Below are positions 1-10,740 of a DNA stretch of 64,000 bases, piece by piece. The translations under genes and the position numbers were made by a program. Source of the stretch: Papaver somniferum (Eukaryota > Streptophyta > Magnoliopsida > Ranunculales > Papaveraceae); assembly GCF_003573695.1 (NCBI RefSeq), contig NC_039359.1, forward strand, positions 74,414,783 to 74,478,782, in the 5' to 3' direction. Positions within the stretch are counted from its first letter, which is position 1. Every line of letters starts with the position of its first letter. The notes under the pieces were generated by a model. It did no database searches. It was not told the origin of the DNA and was given only the letters and a program-made list of their open reading frames with translations.

Positions 1-314
1 AACAACATGACTAATTTTTTTACTATAGAAAACATTAGATTTTTTGAAGGTTAACCAGTTAGCCACAAGATGGAGAAATTAAAAAATGAGTTTATTTAGA
101 TTTGAAATAAAATATCCATACAGTGCAGTCATATGCAAAGAATGGGAGGATAATTCAGGGCAGTAATAGATAGGTTTGATAGGTTATATGACTTTTTGTT
201 GGGCTGCATTTGTCAACATTAAAATAAACGGACAAAGGGAGATCGAGTTTCCTTGTTGCATACTCCTGGATGAAATATAATGTCTTGGAGGAGAATCATT
301 AAGCATAAGGAATA
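1..314. other. Flanking DNA left of the first retroelement
   Basis: AT-rich DNA with no supported ORF or RNA gene. Its last five bases, GAATA at 310-314, recur directly after the element at 5599-5603, so this stretch and the DNA from 5604 were continuous before insertion. Confidence 0.6.
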
Positions 315-455
315 TGTTGGGACCTTAGTCCCACATTGGTAGATACGGCTTAATTGGGTAGTTTATAAGTCGATGGAATCCCTCATCTAGTCAACTGGTT
401 TTCGAGTTGATTTCTACCCACATGCTTATGACGAGTTGGGGTCGGTACCCTAACA
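315..455 (+). repeat. Left short LTR (TRIM-like, 141 bp)
   Basis: It begins TGTTGGGACC and ends CCCTAACA. It is matched by 5458-5598 with scattered substitutions. A PBS-like string resembling the 3' end of initiator tRNA-Met (TGATCAGAGCCA) follows at about 459. It contains a TATA-like TTTATAAG near 361. Confidence 0.75.
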
Positions 456-514
456 CCTTGATCAGAGCCAGTTCAGATCAATCACAAAAAACCGACCAAT
501 TTTTTTTCTTCAAA

Positions 515-1486
515 ATGTCTTATACTGAAAATTTGAAAAACTTACACGACAGTCTTGAAGGTGTAGCAAAGAAGATAGACAATCTCGCGAACACTATTAC
601 TAAGCTTCATCTCCATGATGAAGATACACAGAACAAGAATATGGCAGAAAAGTCGTTGCAACGAGAACAAGAAAGTAATGCTCTCGTAACCAAGCTTACA
701 ACAACACTCAATACAACCATAGCAACAACCATGGAAAATTCTTTACGCAATGTGTTTAGAGAATTTCTACCTCGGATGCAACACCATCCTGTCGCTGCAC
801 CACCTTCACCGCCACCTCCGCCTCTTAATGGTGAACCACAACAGCTACAACCTACCTCTATTAATCTCAAGTTTCCAAACTTTGGTGGTGAAGATCCTGA
901 CGGTTGTATTTTCAGTGCAGATCAATATTTTAGTGTTTACAATGCTTCTGATGCTCTGAAAATTATCGTAGCTTCTGCACATCTCAAAGGTGAGGCTAAT
1001 CAATGGTATAGACGGAGAAAAACCAAAACTGAAGTTACTACGTGGGAACAATTTTGTACTTCGGTTCGTGGTAGATTTGCTCCTGAAAAATTCGTGGATG
1101 CTAGGTTAGCAATTAGCACCATTGACCAGAAAAGTATTGTGCATGAACACATACCTGAATTTGAGCATCTATTAAATTTTGTTGATTTCCCTGAGGATTA
1201 CTTGACCAGTTGTTTCATTCGTTCTTTAAAACCTCATATTGGTACTACGGTTAAATTCCCGGCACCACAAATCTTAACAGAGGCTTTTACTAAAGCAATT
1301 CATCAAGAAGAAGCTTATGCAGCAGTTAATAAGGCTGTCACAAGACGCGCGCAACGACTCCGTACAATAAGTATTCTTTGCCTCCAGGAGCTAGACGTTT
1401 TTCAACAGATGAACAAAGAGAAAGAAGCGTGCAAGGTATTTGCTTTAACTGTGATCAACACTTCCCGCCCAATCATGTTCGTGTGA
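515..1486 (+). pseudogene. gag of the chromovirus-type element (broken)
   Basis: Capsid precursor of a Ty3/gypsy element. The likely start is the ATG at 515 (MSYTENLKNL); the open frame extends upstream into the LTR but that part is not gag-like. An N-terminal coiled-coil stretch and a proline-rich linker are followed by a retrotransposon gag core (about 870-1300: LKGEANQWYRRR, then a TTWEQF motif). The frame is lost around 1370-1440 and gag continues one frame over, in the ORF opening at 1378. The zinc knuckle there (CFNC at about 1441) lacks a clear last cysteine. The gene is defective. Confidence 0.8.
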
Positions 1487-2100
1487 ATCCCATATTGACT
1501 ATCTTGGATGTTACCGAAGAGGTTATTGATGGTTATACAGCACCAACTAAAACTACAATTCCTGTTTTTGATATTGTTGATTCGCCTGACTCTGAGCCTA
1601 CAATTTCTTTAAATTCATTCATGGGGTATCCTTTTCCACGCACCATGCAAATTGCAGGTCACTCTAAGGCTCAGCCTATTACAGTTTTGCTTAATTCAGG
1701 ATCCACCAATAATTTCTTGCATCCATCTGTGGATAAGAAATGCAGTTATGAGATTCATTCTAATAAATCTCCACTCAGCGTCACAGTTGGTGATGGTGGG
1801 AAATTGGATACTAGAGATTACTGTTTAGATGTTCCTATGCGACTTCAGCAATTTGAATTTACAGCTGATTTCCATTTACATGATATTAGTGGCTGTGACG
1901 CAGTTTTGGGAATTCAGTGGTTACGTATGTTAGGGCCAATTAAATGGGATTTTACAAACTTAACCATGCAATTTCACATTAATGGCGCAGTTGTTTCATT
2001 AATTGAGAATAACAACTCATTTGGAATGCTTTTGGAAGCAAAGCCAATGCAGCATTTATTACATCAGGAAAATCATGGTTTTTTTTTTTCAACTATTTGA
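1378..2100 (+). pseudogene. gag C-terminus and aspartic protease (catalytic Asp lost)
   Basis: This frame carries the degenerate zinc knuckle and then a retropepsin-like domain. The active-site block reads LLNSGSTNNF at about 1690-1720, where the family normally has an Asp-Ser/Thr-Gly triad; here the Asp codon is AAT (Asn). A downstream flap and core segment (CDAVLGIQWLRMLG) is typical of gypsy proteases. The ORF stops at 2098-2100 and the linker to RT (2101-2257) contains stops. Confidence 0.75.
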
Positions 2101-2257
2101 TTTAACTACTTCCATGAATGATTCTTAAGTTATTCCTCCAGCAGTGCAACAATTACTTTTTCAGTTTGATGATATCTTCAAATTACCGGCTGCTCTTCCT
2201 CCGTAACGTGTCCATGATCATCGTATTCCCTTATTACCTGCTTCTTCTCTTGTTAAT

Positions 2258-3071
2258 GTGAGGCCATATATATACCCAAATTTTCAGAAAAACGAGATAG
2301 AGAAGATAATTACTGAACTTCAACAAGTTGGATTTATACAACCAAGTTCGAGCCCTTATTCGTCTCCCGTTCTTATGGTAAGGAAGAAAGATGGCTCTTG
2401 GCGTATGTGTGTGGATTATAGAGCTTTAAACAAACTAACCATTAAGGATCTTTTTCCCATCCCAATGGTCTATGAATTACTGGATGAATTACATGGTGCA
2501 ATTGTGTTTACAAAGTTGGATTTACGTTCCGAGTATTACCAAATCAGACTTTATCAACAAGATATTCCAAAAACCGCTTTCAGGACACATGATATCCATT
2601 TTGAATTATTGGTTATGGCTTTTGGATTATCAAATGCACCTTCCACTTTTCAAAGTTTGATGAACCACATCTTCAGGCCACACTTACGGAGGTTTGTACT
2701 TGTTTTCTTTGACGACATATTAGTTTATAGAAGAGCATGTTTGAACACCTATACCACTTAGCTATTGTGTTTAATATTTTACGTATTAATAAGTTATTTG
2801 TCAAAGATTCAAAGTGCACTTTTGCACAACCATCTGCTGTATATTTGGGCCATATCATCTCTTCTACAGGGGTTTCAGTTGAGAATGATAAGATATAATA
2901 CATATTTTCTTGGCCACTTTCGACTACAGTTAAAGAGTTGAGAGGTTTTCTTGGTTTAGCTGGTTACTACCGCAAATTTGTGAAGGACTTTGGGAAAATC
3001 AGTACACCTTTAACACAATTACTGAAAAAAATGTCTTTGTTTGGAATGACAAGGCCACTGCTGCATTCAAG
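2258..3071 (+). pseudogene. Reverse transcriptase region (broken)
   Basis: Ty3/gypsy RT. Visible blocks are the [18 protein letters not shown] motif, [13 protein letters not shown] with the first catalytic Asp, [12 protein letters not shown], and the YxDD-type box as FFDDILVY at about 2705-2730. The first ORF ends at 2761. The thumb and connection part continues with stops to about 2890, then [21 protein letters not shown] from 2938. In-frame stops and at least one frame change make it inactive. Confidence 0.85.
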
Positions 3072-3842
3072 ATGTTGCAACATGCTCTCACTACAACTCC
3101 AGTTTTGGCACTTCCGGATTTTACAAAAGAATTTTTGTTGGAATGTGATGCCTCTGGGAATGGCATTGGGGCTTTTTTTATGCAATCAAAGAGACCAATT
3201 GCATTTTTTAGTAAACCTCTTTCAGGCAAAAATTTAAATCTCTCTATTTATGACAATGAGATGTTAGCGATTATTTCTGCAGTTCAAAAATGGCGCCCAT
3301 ACTTTCTTGGAAGACATTTTAAAATATATATGGATCATCACATCCTTAAGTTCTTTTTGGATCAGAAATTGTCTTCAATGGAACAGCAGAAATGGTTATC
3401 CAAATTGTTAGGTTATGATTATGAGATGATTTTCCTTCGTGGAGAGGAGAACGTTGTAGCTGATGCACTATCAAGATGTACAAGCTCATATTTTCATATA
3501 TCTACACCTATTTTTTCTGGTGTTGATGACATTAGCCGAGAATGTCATAATGATGCAGATTTGGGAGCTCTAATTCAACAGTTACGACAAGATGCAAGCT
3601 GTAAGGTACATGTTTCTTATACTAATGGACTTTTGCGTTACAAAGATCGTATAGTTGTGCCATCAACCTCTGCATGGTGTGTTAAGTTGCTTGAAGAGTT
3701 TTATTCCAACCCTATTGGTGGTCATTCTGAATACTTGAGAAATTACAAGCGACTGCAACAAAAAATTTACTGGAAAGGGATGACGAAATCGATAAAGGAT
3801 TTTATTTCTAAGTGTGATACCTGTCTAAGTCAGAATCGGTAG
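3072..3842 (+). pseudogene. RNase H and integrase zinc-finger region
   Basis: RNase H is recognised by [15 protein letters not shown] (first Asp), the NEMLAI segment (Glu), a TDH-type motif altered to MDHH, and ENVVADALSR at its end. Next come the integrase HHCC zinc-finger segment, GGHSEYLRNYKRL, and CDTCLSQNR. A TAG at 3840-3842 cuts the frame just before the integrase core. Part of the same ancestral pol as the RT upstream. Confidence 0.85.
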
Positions 3843-3856
3843 CTCCACCTGGTCTT

Positions 3857-4760
3857 TTGAATCCCCTTCCTATTCCTGCCGATATATGGTTAGATTTTTC
3901 AATGGACTTTGTTGATGGATGTCCAACTTCTCATCGTAAAAATTCGATTCTCGTGGTAGTGGATCGATTATCTAAATATACACATTTTATGCCTCTCATG
4001 CATCCGTATACTGCCAGTTCAGTGGCTGAAATTTTGGAAGAGAGATTCTACGTCTTCATGGCATGCCAATGAGCATTGTCAGTGACCGTGATCCAATATT
4101 TATCAGCAACTTTTGGGAAGCCTACTTTTCCTTACAGAACACCAAGTTGTGTCGAAGTTCTGCATATCATCCACAATCTGACGGGAAAATTGAGGTTAAT
4201 GTTACTTACGTTGTTTTGATGGAACAAAGCCTAGTGATTGGTCAAAGTGGTTACCATGGGAAGAATGGTGGTATAACACCAGTTTTCACTCTGCTATTCA
4301 GATGACACCATACCAAGAAGTGTACAGTCGACCGCCACCTATAATATCATCATATTTACCAGGATCCACTTCTGTTCACGCTGTCGATTCTAATTTGAAG
4401 GCAAGAGATTACACTTTAAAGCTTCTGAAATCACATTTACAAGCGGCTCAAGAAAGAATGAAGAACTATGCAGATACCAATCATACTGAGAGAAGTTTTG
4501 TTGTTAATGATTTGGTTTTTCTTCGTCTACAACCTTACAGACAAAGCACTGTTGCTACTCAGGTATATTCTAAACTCTCTCCGAAATTTTATGGACCTTT
4601 TCGTGTTTTGGAGAAAATTGGACCGGTTGCTTATAAGTTGGAATTACCTATTACAAGTCGAATTCATCCAGTATTTCATGTTTCCCAGCTGAAACTGAAA
4701 CTTGGTTCGACCAATATTGTTGATGCTAATCTGCCAGTTACAGTTGACTATGCGTATTGA
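3857..4760 (+). pseudogene. Integrase core and GPY/F region (broken)
   Basis: The DDE core is split over three ORFs. The first Asp lies in SMDFVDGCP (about 3900), the second in VSDRDPIFISNFW (about 4080), and the Glu in KIEVN after SAYHPQSDG (about 4190). A frame change near 4070 and another near 4230-4300 separate them. The last part (4302-4760) has the C-terminal GPY/F-type module (KFYGPFRVLEKIGPVAYKL). A TGA at 4758 and a TAG at 4767 precede the chromodomain. Confidence 0.85.
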
Positions 4761-4772
4761 GAACCATAGAGC

Positions 4773-4913
4773 ATTTTAGAGCGTCGAATATTCAAGAAAG
4801 GAAATCATGCAGGCACTCAGTGGTTAGTTAAGTGGAAGGATCATTCAGCAGAAGAAGCTACTTGGGAGGATGCTGATAAGTTGTTGTTGCGTTTTCCGGA
4901 TATTGATGCTTGA
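4773..4913 (+). pseudogene. Integrase-terminal chromodomain
   Basis: A 46-codon stretch in the same frame as the integrase C-terminus reads ILERRIFKKGN, then QWLVKWKDHS, EEATWEDADKL and FPDIDA before TGA at 4911-4913. This is the chromodomain that defines chromoviruses, the Ty3/gypsy branch that uses it for chromatin targeting. It is cut from pol by the two stops at 4758 and 4767. Confidence 0.85.
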
Positions 4914-4930
4914 GGACAAGCAAAAAATTT

Positions 4931-4944
4931 CAAGCAGGGAAGGA
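4931..4944 (+). other. Polypurine tract of the chromovirus
   Basis: A purine-rich string (CAAGCAGGGAAGGA) lies immediately before the TG of the LTR at 4945. This is the usual position of the plus-strand primer. Confidence 0.6.
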
Positions 4945-5242
4945 TGTTGCAATGCCAACTCCTAACAAAACTAGTTTTCCTTATTTAGTTTTACTTTGTT
5001 TATGTCAATTTCCGTATTTAGTTGAACTTCTTTAATTCAACATTTTTACTACTTGATCATCAAGCTTAGTAGACTATAAATACTTGGTTTTGAGTTGTAA
5101 AGAGACATCAATCAATAACAACTCAGTTTTATTTTTATTTTTCTTCTCAAGCTAGTGGCTAACTCCCAGTTCAAAGGGTTTATCCGGTTCTTTTACTGTG
5201 TCAAAGCTTTTCTCCAGAGTTAAAAGGTCTAGAACCCTAACA
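4945..5242 (+). repeat. 3' LTR of the chromovirus (no 5' partner)
   Basis: It runs from TGTTGCAATG to AACCCTAACA, about 298 bp, with a TATA box (TATAAATA) at 5075-5082. It is followed directly by CCTGGTATCAGATCC, a PBS-like string. No second copy occurs upstream of gag, where one would be expected. Confidence 0.7.
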
Positions 5243-5457
5243 CCTGGTATCAGATCCAACCACCACGACCCATGCCGGCTCCACGGAAGGGGTGACCTAT
5301 AGGCTGGACTAAAGTGTATGGGAACCTACGTATGGGCATAGTTGTCACCGCATTGAATATTGGTAGTTGAGTGGAGCCTCCATAAGAAAAAGGCTATCGC
5401 CGGTCAGTGTCGATAGAGTGGGCCAACGAAGACGTTGGGTCTGGAAACATGGTGGGA
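5243..5457 (+). mobile_element. Internal region of the TRIM-like element
   Basis: 215 bp starting with a tRNA-Met type PBS (TGGTATCAGA) and ending directly at the right short LTR. It has no coding capacity. This is the PBS-plus-short-core layout of a TRIM, a terminal-repeat retrotransposon in miniature. Confidence 0.55.
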
Positions 5458-5598
5458 CGTTGGGACTTTAGTCACACATTGGTATATATGGCTTAATTGG
5501 GTAGTTTATAAGTCAATGGGATCCCTCATCTAGTCAACCAGTTTTCGAGTTGAGTTCTACCCATAAGCTTATCACGAGTTGGGGTCGGTACCCTAACA
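5458..5598 (+). repeat. Right short LTR (TRIM-like)
   Basis: Matches 315-455 over its full length, ending GGTACCCTAACA. The first base is C where the left copy has T. It is followed by GAATA, the target duplication. Confidence 0.75.
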
Positions 5599-6800
5599 GA
5601 ATATGGTAGAAGAAGTACATACACTTGTGGATCATGTTATACTATTTTGAATTAAATCCCTTATGCCTAAGAATTTACAGAACTTCGACGCCAAAAAAAA
5701 AATCTAATAACATTTCTGTTTTAGTAAAACCCTTCTAGCTATTCTTTCTCAGCTTCAAAAATCATCTCTCAACCCTTGGAATCCTACTTTGGTTGACGTT
5801 GTGACTCCAAGCTTCAGATCCAATGGCAGAATCTCTGTAACACAAGTGAAAACTTAATTGAATATACCAAGATAACAACCAAATATGAACAGTAAAGAGT
5901 TACATAATGAATAGTAAAGAGTGGCGCCAGAATCATGTTATATTAGAGAATAGTATACCTAGAGAACAGATTTGGAACCATGTTATACTCTAATAGACTT
6001 AAAAAAAAAATGGAACAAAGAGCCACACAATAGCTACTAGTAACATAGCTAAGTAATGCAGGCACCAGAAGGTGACAAATAAAACAGAACACTCTAAGAG
6101 TAATCCCAAGTATAAGTTTTTTCAGGGCGATCCATGTCAACACACATAAGTCAGGGCGACAATTGGGTACAACCACTTCATAAGTTAAATAACCACACAG
6201 TATACATCAACAAAACAAGCATCAGAGTTTAAAACTTCGACTATTGATAACACAACCATAATCTATCTAAACCTTTCAGTAGTTAAAATCATCCGATCAT
6301 CGCAAAAAATTTACAGTAACCCTAATACCCAGGGTGCAACAATATCCAAAATTCAGAACACTACGATGGTTCATTAAAAAAATATGCACCTTACAACATG
6401 ACTACTTTCAATATCGATATACATAATTCAATCATGATTCCTCTGCACTTTGGAGCACCTAAATAAATCGGATTTTTCTGATATTTTTGCAGTAGATTAT
6501 CTATAGGTATGTAAACAACATACAAAAATTTCAACTTTATCTGGTAAACGGGTAATAAGAAATATCATAAATACTAAACTGTCCAGGATATGAATTCTGC
6601 ATATTGCAGCTGTAATTCATTTTGCAGTAGATTATCTACAGAAATATCATAAATATTGTAACCCGATTTTCCTGAAATTTTAATGGTACATACATCACGC
6701 AATGAAGTATTATATGCTAAATTTTCACTACAATCCAACCACGGGATCCTAATTTATAAGTATAACAAACACATACATATTAGGGTTTACAAGGTTGTGG
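5599..6800. other. Spacer without recognisable gene
   Basis: AT-rich. The ORF on the minus strand at 5943-6176 is hydrophobic but shows no domain and no start context, and was not accepted. No repeat or RNA gene was recognised. Confidence 0.5.
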
Positions 6801-6934
6801 ATCACATATTCAAACACGAATTGCTCATTATAAATTCACATATTCAAACACTCATTTAAGGAACAACACATACCCATCTCTCTCTGTTCTACAAGAACAC
6901 AAACCCAAAAACAAGAGCAAACAACACAAATTGT

Positions 6935-7192
6935 ATGAAGTTTTTACAATGGCCATTGATCATTATAGGTGTACCAATTATGGTCATATCATTAGCTGGT
7001 TTTGATATCATTAAACAACATGATTTGGGAAAAAAACAAAACCCAATTTCAACCAGAAAGCCTAATTTCAGAAAAATCAATCATCTCAACTTCACTTATA
7101 ATCAACAAAACAACATGCATGATTCGATTTTAACAAAAACAAAAAAAAAGGGTTTAGGTTACTTGCTTGTTTTCAATCTTGCAAAAGAGTAA
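6935..7192 (+). CDS. Hypothetical small membrane-anchored protein (85 aa)
   Basis: Not recognised as any family. The ORF starts MKFLQWPLIIIGVPIM; residues about 5-24 form one hydrophobic segment, followed by a basic, Asn/Lys-rich tail. Upstream are a TATA-like TATAAAT at about 6829 and a leader rich in CT and then AC, which looks like a plant 5' UTR. It could be a single-exon gene, the first exon of a spliced gene, or chance. No homology can be claimed. Confidence 0.35.
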   Translation: MKFLQWPLIIIGVPIMVISLAGFDIIKQHDLGKKQNPISTRKPNFRKINHLNFTYNQQNNMHDSILTKTKKKGLGYLLVFNLAKE

Positions 7193-7365
7193 AATACCAA
7201 GAAGAAATATAACTTGTGACAGAGAGCAGACTTAGTAACCTATATCTGTACCTTCGTGGTTAGAGAGGAGATTTCTGAGCAGACAGGCACCGATCTACCA
7301 TAGTCTGACGGTCTGCTGTTCAGCTGAAACGAACCCTAAAATTGAATAGATCTTCTTCTTCTCTT

Positions 7366-7545
7366 TATAAATCGAAAACCCTAATCGGTACTTACTCTGC
7401 CGTCACTCATCTCTCAGATGAAATAGTGTTTGTGGAGAACGGGAAAATGAGTGAACTAATCTTTACCGATTACTCTCTAACTCTCTCTATCTTTTCTCCC
7501 TCGATCTCTTGTTTTCTATATCGATCTCTTTCTTTTTCTCTCACG
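7366..7545 (+). promoter_or_regulatory. Candidate core promoter and leader
   Basis: TATAAAT at 7366-7372 is followed by a telo-box-like AAACCCTAA at 7376-7384, then a pyrimidine-rich tract (about 7465-7545), a common form of plant promoter plus 5' UTR. No convincing coding region follows before the tandem repeats start at 7672. Confidence 0.3.
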
Positions 7546-7671
7546 AAAAATATTACAGCGGTGGTCATCTGTAGAGGAGAGGAGAGAAAGATGAGGTGTT
7601 CCTCGTTTGATCCACTCATACGGATTAAGAAAAGATCTTGACGGCTGAGATTGTATTTAGGATGCTCATAC

Positions 7672-8260
7672 GGATTGAGAAGCATGTGTGTTTCTCTTTG
7701 TGCTAGTACGAACTCATGTATTCGGTTTTTTTATCATCCTTCGACACGGAAAAAAATCTAAAAAAAATATTAATAAATTTAGGACATTGCTATCGACATT
7801 CTAGAATAAAAAACTCCAAAAAATGTATAAGAATGAATCAGGAAAATGAAAAATGAAGATGATCAAGGATTGAGAAGCATGTGTGTTTATCTTTGTACTA
7901 ATACGAACTCATGTATTTAGTTTTGTTATCAACCTTCGACACGAAAAAAAATCCAAAAAAAATATTAATAAATTTAGGACATTGTTATCGACATTCTGAA
8001 ATAAAAAACTCAAAAAAAATGTATAAGAATGAATCGGGAAAATGAAAGATGAAGGTGATCAAGGATTGAGAATCATGTGTGTTTGTCTTTGTGCTAATAC
8101 AAACTCATGTATTCGGTTTTATTATCAACCTTCGACACGAAAAAAAATCCAATAAAAATACTAATAAATTTAGGACATTGTTATCGACATTCTGATATAA
8201 AAAAATCCAAAAAATGTATAAGAATGAATCAGGAAAATGAAAAATGAAGGTTATCAAGGA
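7672..8260 (+). repeat. Three tandem copies of a ~195-bp repeat
   Basis: The string GGATTGAGAAGCATGTGTG (third copy GGATTGAGAATCATGTGTG) opens copies at 7672, 7867 and 8063. Each runs through an A-rich segment and a GAATGAATCAGGAAAATGAAA-like segment to ATCAAGGAT. Spacings are 195 and 196 bp. No coding function is apparent. Confidence 0.85.
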
Positions 8261-8342
8261 TAGTAAAACAAATATCAATGCATTTAGAGCTCCATTGGAA
8301 ATTTTGACTGAGACGAGGAGGTGATTGAGAAGAATATGAACT

Positions 8343-8588
8343 TTCTAGCTTCAAATGTGGTTCAATGGCATACAAACCATGACCTCCCAGTGTCTGAAGT
8401 GGTTATAACTCCAAATTTAGCAAGATATATCGTAAAAACTCGTAAAGATGGAGCTCATGTGTCACTTCTAGCTTCAAATGTGGCTCAACGACATACGAAC
8501 CATGAACCCTCAGTGTCTGAAGTTGTTCTAACTCCAAATTTAGCAGGATATATCGTAGAAACTCGTGAAGACAGAGCTCACGTGTTAC
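8343..8588 (+). repeat. Two copies of a 123-bp repeat
   Basis: TTCTAGCTTCAAATGTGG starts copies at 8343 and 8466. The 123-bp length is a multiple of three, so one frame stays open across both and repeats a 41-residue pattern (PVSEVV.TPNLA.YIV.TR). A third, degraded copy lies at about 10741-10865, beyond the satellite array. Coding function is unlikely because the third copy is broken. Confidence 0.8.
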
Positions 8589-8589
8589 T

Positions 8590-10740
8590 TCTATCGGGAT
8601 ATTCTCTGAAACCTTAAACACATCCGAAACCTGGCCCTGAGTGGACTAATATAAGTCGGAAACTTCGAAAGAATGATGAATCCATCGATTCATATGTAAG
8701 ATTCAATCAGAATATTCCACGAAACCTTGAACACATCCCTTTTTGGCCGTGAGTGGACTACTATAAGTCGAAAACTTCGTAAAAACGATGAATCCATCCA
8801 TTTACAGGTAAGATTCCTTCGGAATATTCTCGGAAACCTTAAACAAACCTTAGCTATTCTGGCATATTGTATGCATACCCTGGCCCCGAGATCGAAACCT
8901 GGCCGTGAGTTGACTATTATAAGTCGGAAACTTCGTAAGAACGATGAATCCATCCATTTACAGGTAAGATTCCTTCGGAATATTTCTCGAAACATTAAAC
9001 AAACCCTATTCTGGCATATTGTATGCATACCCCGGCTCCGAGATCGAAACCCGTCTGTGGGTGGACCACTATAGTTCGAAAACTTCGTAAGAACGATGAA
9101 TCCATCCATTTACAGGTAAGATTCCTTCGGAATATTCCCCGAAACCTTAAACAAACCCTATTTTAGCATATTGTATGCATACCCTGGCTCCGAGATCGAA
9201 ACCTGGCCGTGAGTGGACTACTCTAAGTCGAAAACTTCTTAAGAACGATGAATCCATCCATTTACAGGTAAGATTTCTTCGGAATATTCCCAAAAGCTTA
9301 AAAAAACCCTATTCTGGCATATTGTATGCATACCCTGGCTCCGAGATCAAAATTTGGTCGTGAGTGGACTACTCTAAGTCGGAAACTTCGTAAGAACGAT
9401 GAATCCATCCATTTATAGGTAAGATTCCTTCGGAATATTCCCCGAAACCTTAAACAAACCTTATTCTGGCATATTGTATGCATACTCTGGCTTCGAGATC
9501 GAAATTTGTCGGAAACTTTGTAAGAACGATGAATCCATCTATTTACATGTAAGATTCCTTTGGAATATTCCCTGAAACCTTAAAAAAACCATATTCTGGC
9601 ATATTTTATGCATACCCTGGCTCCGAGATCGAAACCTCGACGTGAGTGGACTACTATAAGTCGGAAATTTCATAAGAACGATGAATCCATCTATTTACAC
9701 GTAAGATTCCTTTGGAATATTCTCTGAAATCTTAAACAAACCCTATTCTGGCATATTGTATGCATACCCTAGCTCCGAGATCGAAACCTGGTCGTGAGTG
9801 GACTACTCTAAGTCGGAAACTTCGTAAGAACGATGAATCCATCTATTTACAGGTAAGATTCCTTCAGAATATTCCCCGAAACCTTAAAAAAACCCTATTC
9901 TAGCATATTGTATGCATACCATGGCTCCGAGATCGAAACCCGGCTGTGGGTGGACTACTATAGGTCGAAAACTTCGTAAGAACGATGAATCCATCCATTT
10001 ACAGGTAAGATTCCTTCGGAATATTCTCCGAAACCTTAAACAAACCCTATTTTAGCATATTGTATGCATACCCTGGCTCCGAGATCGAAACCTGGCCGTG
10101 AGTGGACTATTATAAGTCGAAAACTTAGTAAGAACGATGAATCCATCCATTTACAGGTAAGATTCCTTCGGAATATTCCCCGAAGCCTTAAACAAACCCT
10201 ATTATGGCATATTGTATGCATACCCTTGCTCCGAAATCGAAATCTGGCCGTGAGTGGACTACTGTAAGTCGAAAACTTCGTAAGAACGATGAACCCATCC
10301 ATTTACAGGTAAGATTCCTCCGGAATATTCCCCAAAACCTTAAACAAACCCTATTCTGGCATATTGTATGCATACCCTGGCTTCGAGATCGAAATCTGTC
10401 AGAAACTTCGTAAGAACGATGAATCCATCTATTTACAGGTAAGATTCCTTTGGAATATTCCCTGAAACTTTAAACAACCCATATTCTGGCATATTGTATG
10501 CATACCCTGGCTCCGAGATTGAAACCTCACCGTGAGTGGACTACTATAAGTCGGAAACTTCGTAAGAACGATGAATCCATCCATTTATAGGTAAGATTCC
10601 TTTAGAATATTCCCCAAAACTTTAAACAAACCCTATTCTGGCATATTGTATGCATACCCTGGCTCCGAGATCGAAACCTGGCTGTGAGGGGACTACTATA
10701 AGTCGGAAACTTGGTAAGAACGATGAATCCATCTATTTAT
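8590..10740 (+). repeat. Satellite array, 152-bp monomer
   Basis: The anchor AATCCATCCATTTACAGGTAAG (with variants) occurs at 8679, 8791, 8947, 9099, 9251, 9402, 9532, 9684, 9836, 9988, 10140, 10292, 10422, 10574 and 10726. Most spacings are 151-152 bp. Two are 130 bp (9402 to 9532 and 10292 to 10422) and share the same 22-bp deletion and flanking variants. Short ORFs on both strands are by-products of the repeat. Another partial monomer follows the third 123-bp copy at about 10865-10930. Confidence 0.9.

Larger units (their letters stand above)
315..5598 (+). mobile_element. Composite retroelement: chromovirus inside a TRIM-like element
   Basis: Seen: a 141-bp direct repeat begins at 315 and again at 5458, both ending in CCCTAACA, and the whole is flanked by the 5-bp duplication GAATA (310-314 and 5599-5603). 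Inside are, in order, gypsy gag-pol remnants (515-4913), a polypurine tract, a different LTR of about 298 bp (4945-5242) and 215 bp of unrelated sequence starting with a primer-binding-site-like string. The gypsy LTR has no 5' partner; its place is taken by the short repeat. Inference: a gypsy unit was recombined or template-switched into a TRIM-like element at the LTR/PBS border. Confidence 0.75.

Noticed and set aside
5943..6176. Hydrophobic 77-aa minus-strand ORF
   Set aside because: Composition fits a chance AT-rich frame; no start context, domain or neighbouring signal.
8690..10413. Overlapping ORFs on both strands in the satellite region (up to 139 aa)
   Set aside because: By-products of a 152-bp repeat; the frame drifts from monomer to monomer and both strands read open.
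8590..10740. Regularly spaced repeats considered as a CRISPR array
   Set aside because: The repeat unit is the whole 152 bp with no variable spacers, and the DNA is nuclear plant DNA.
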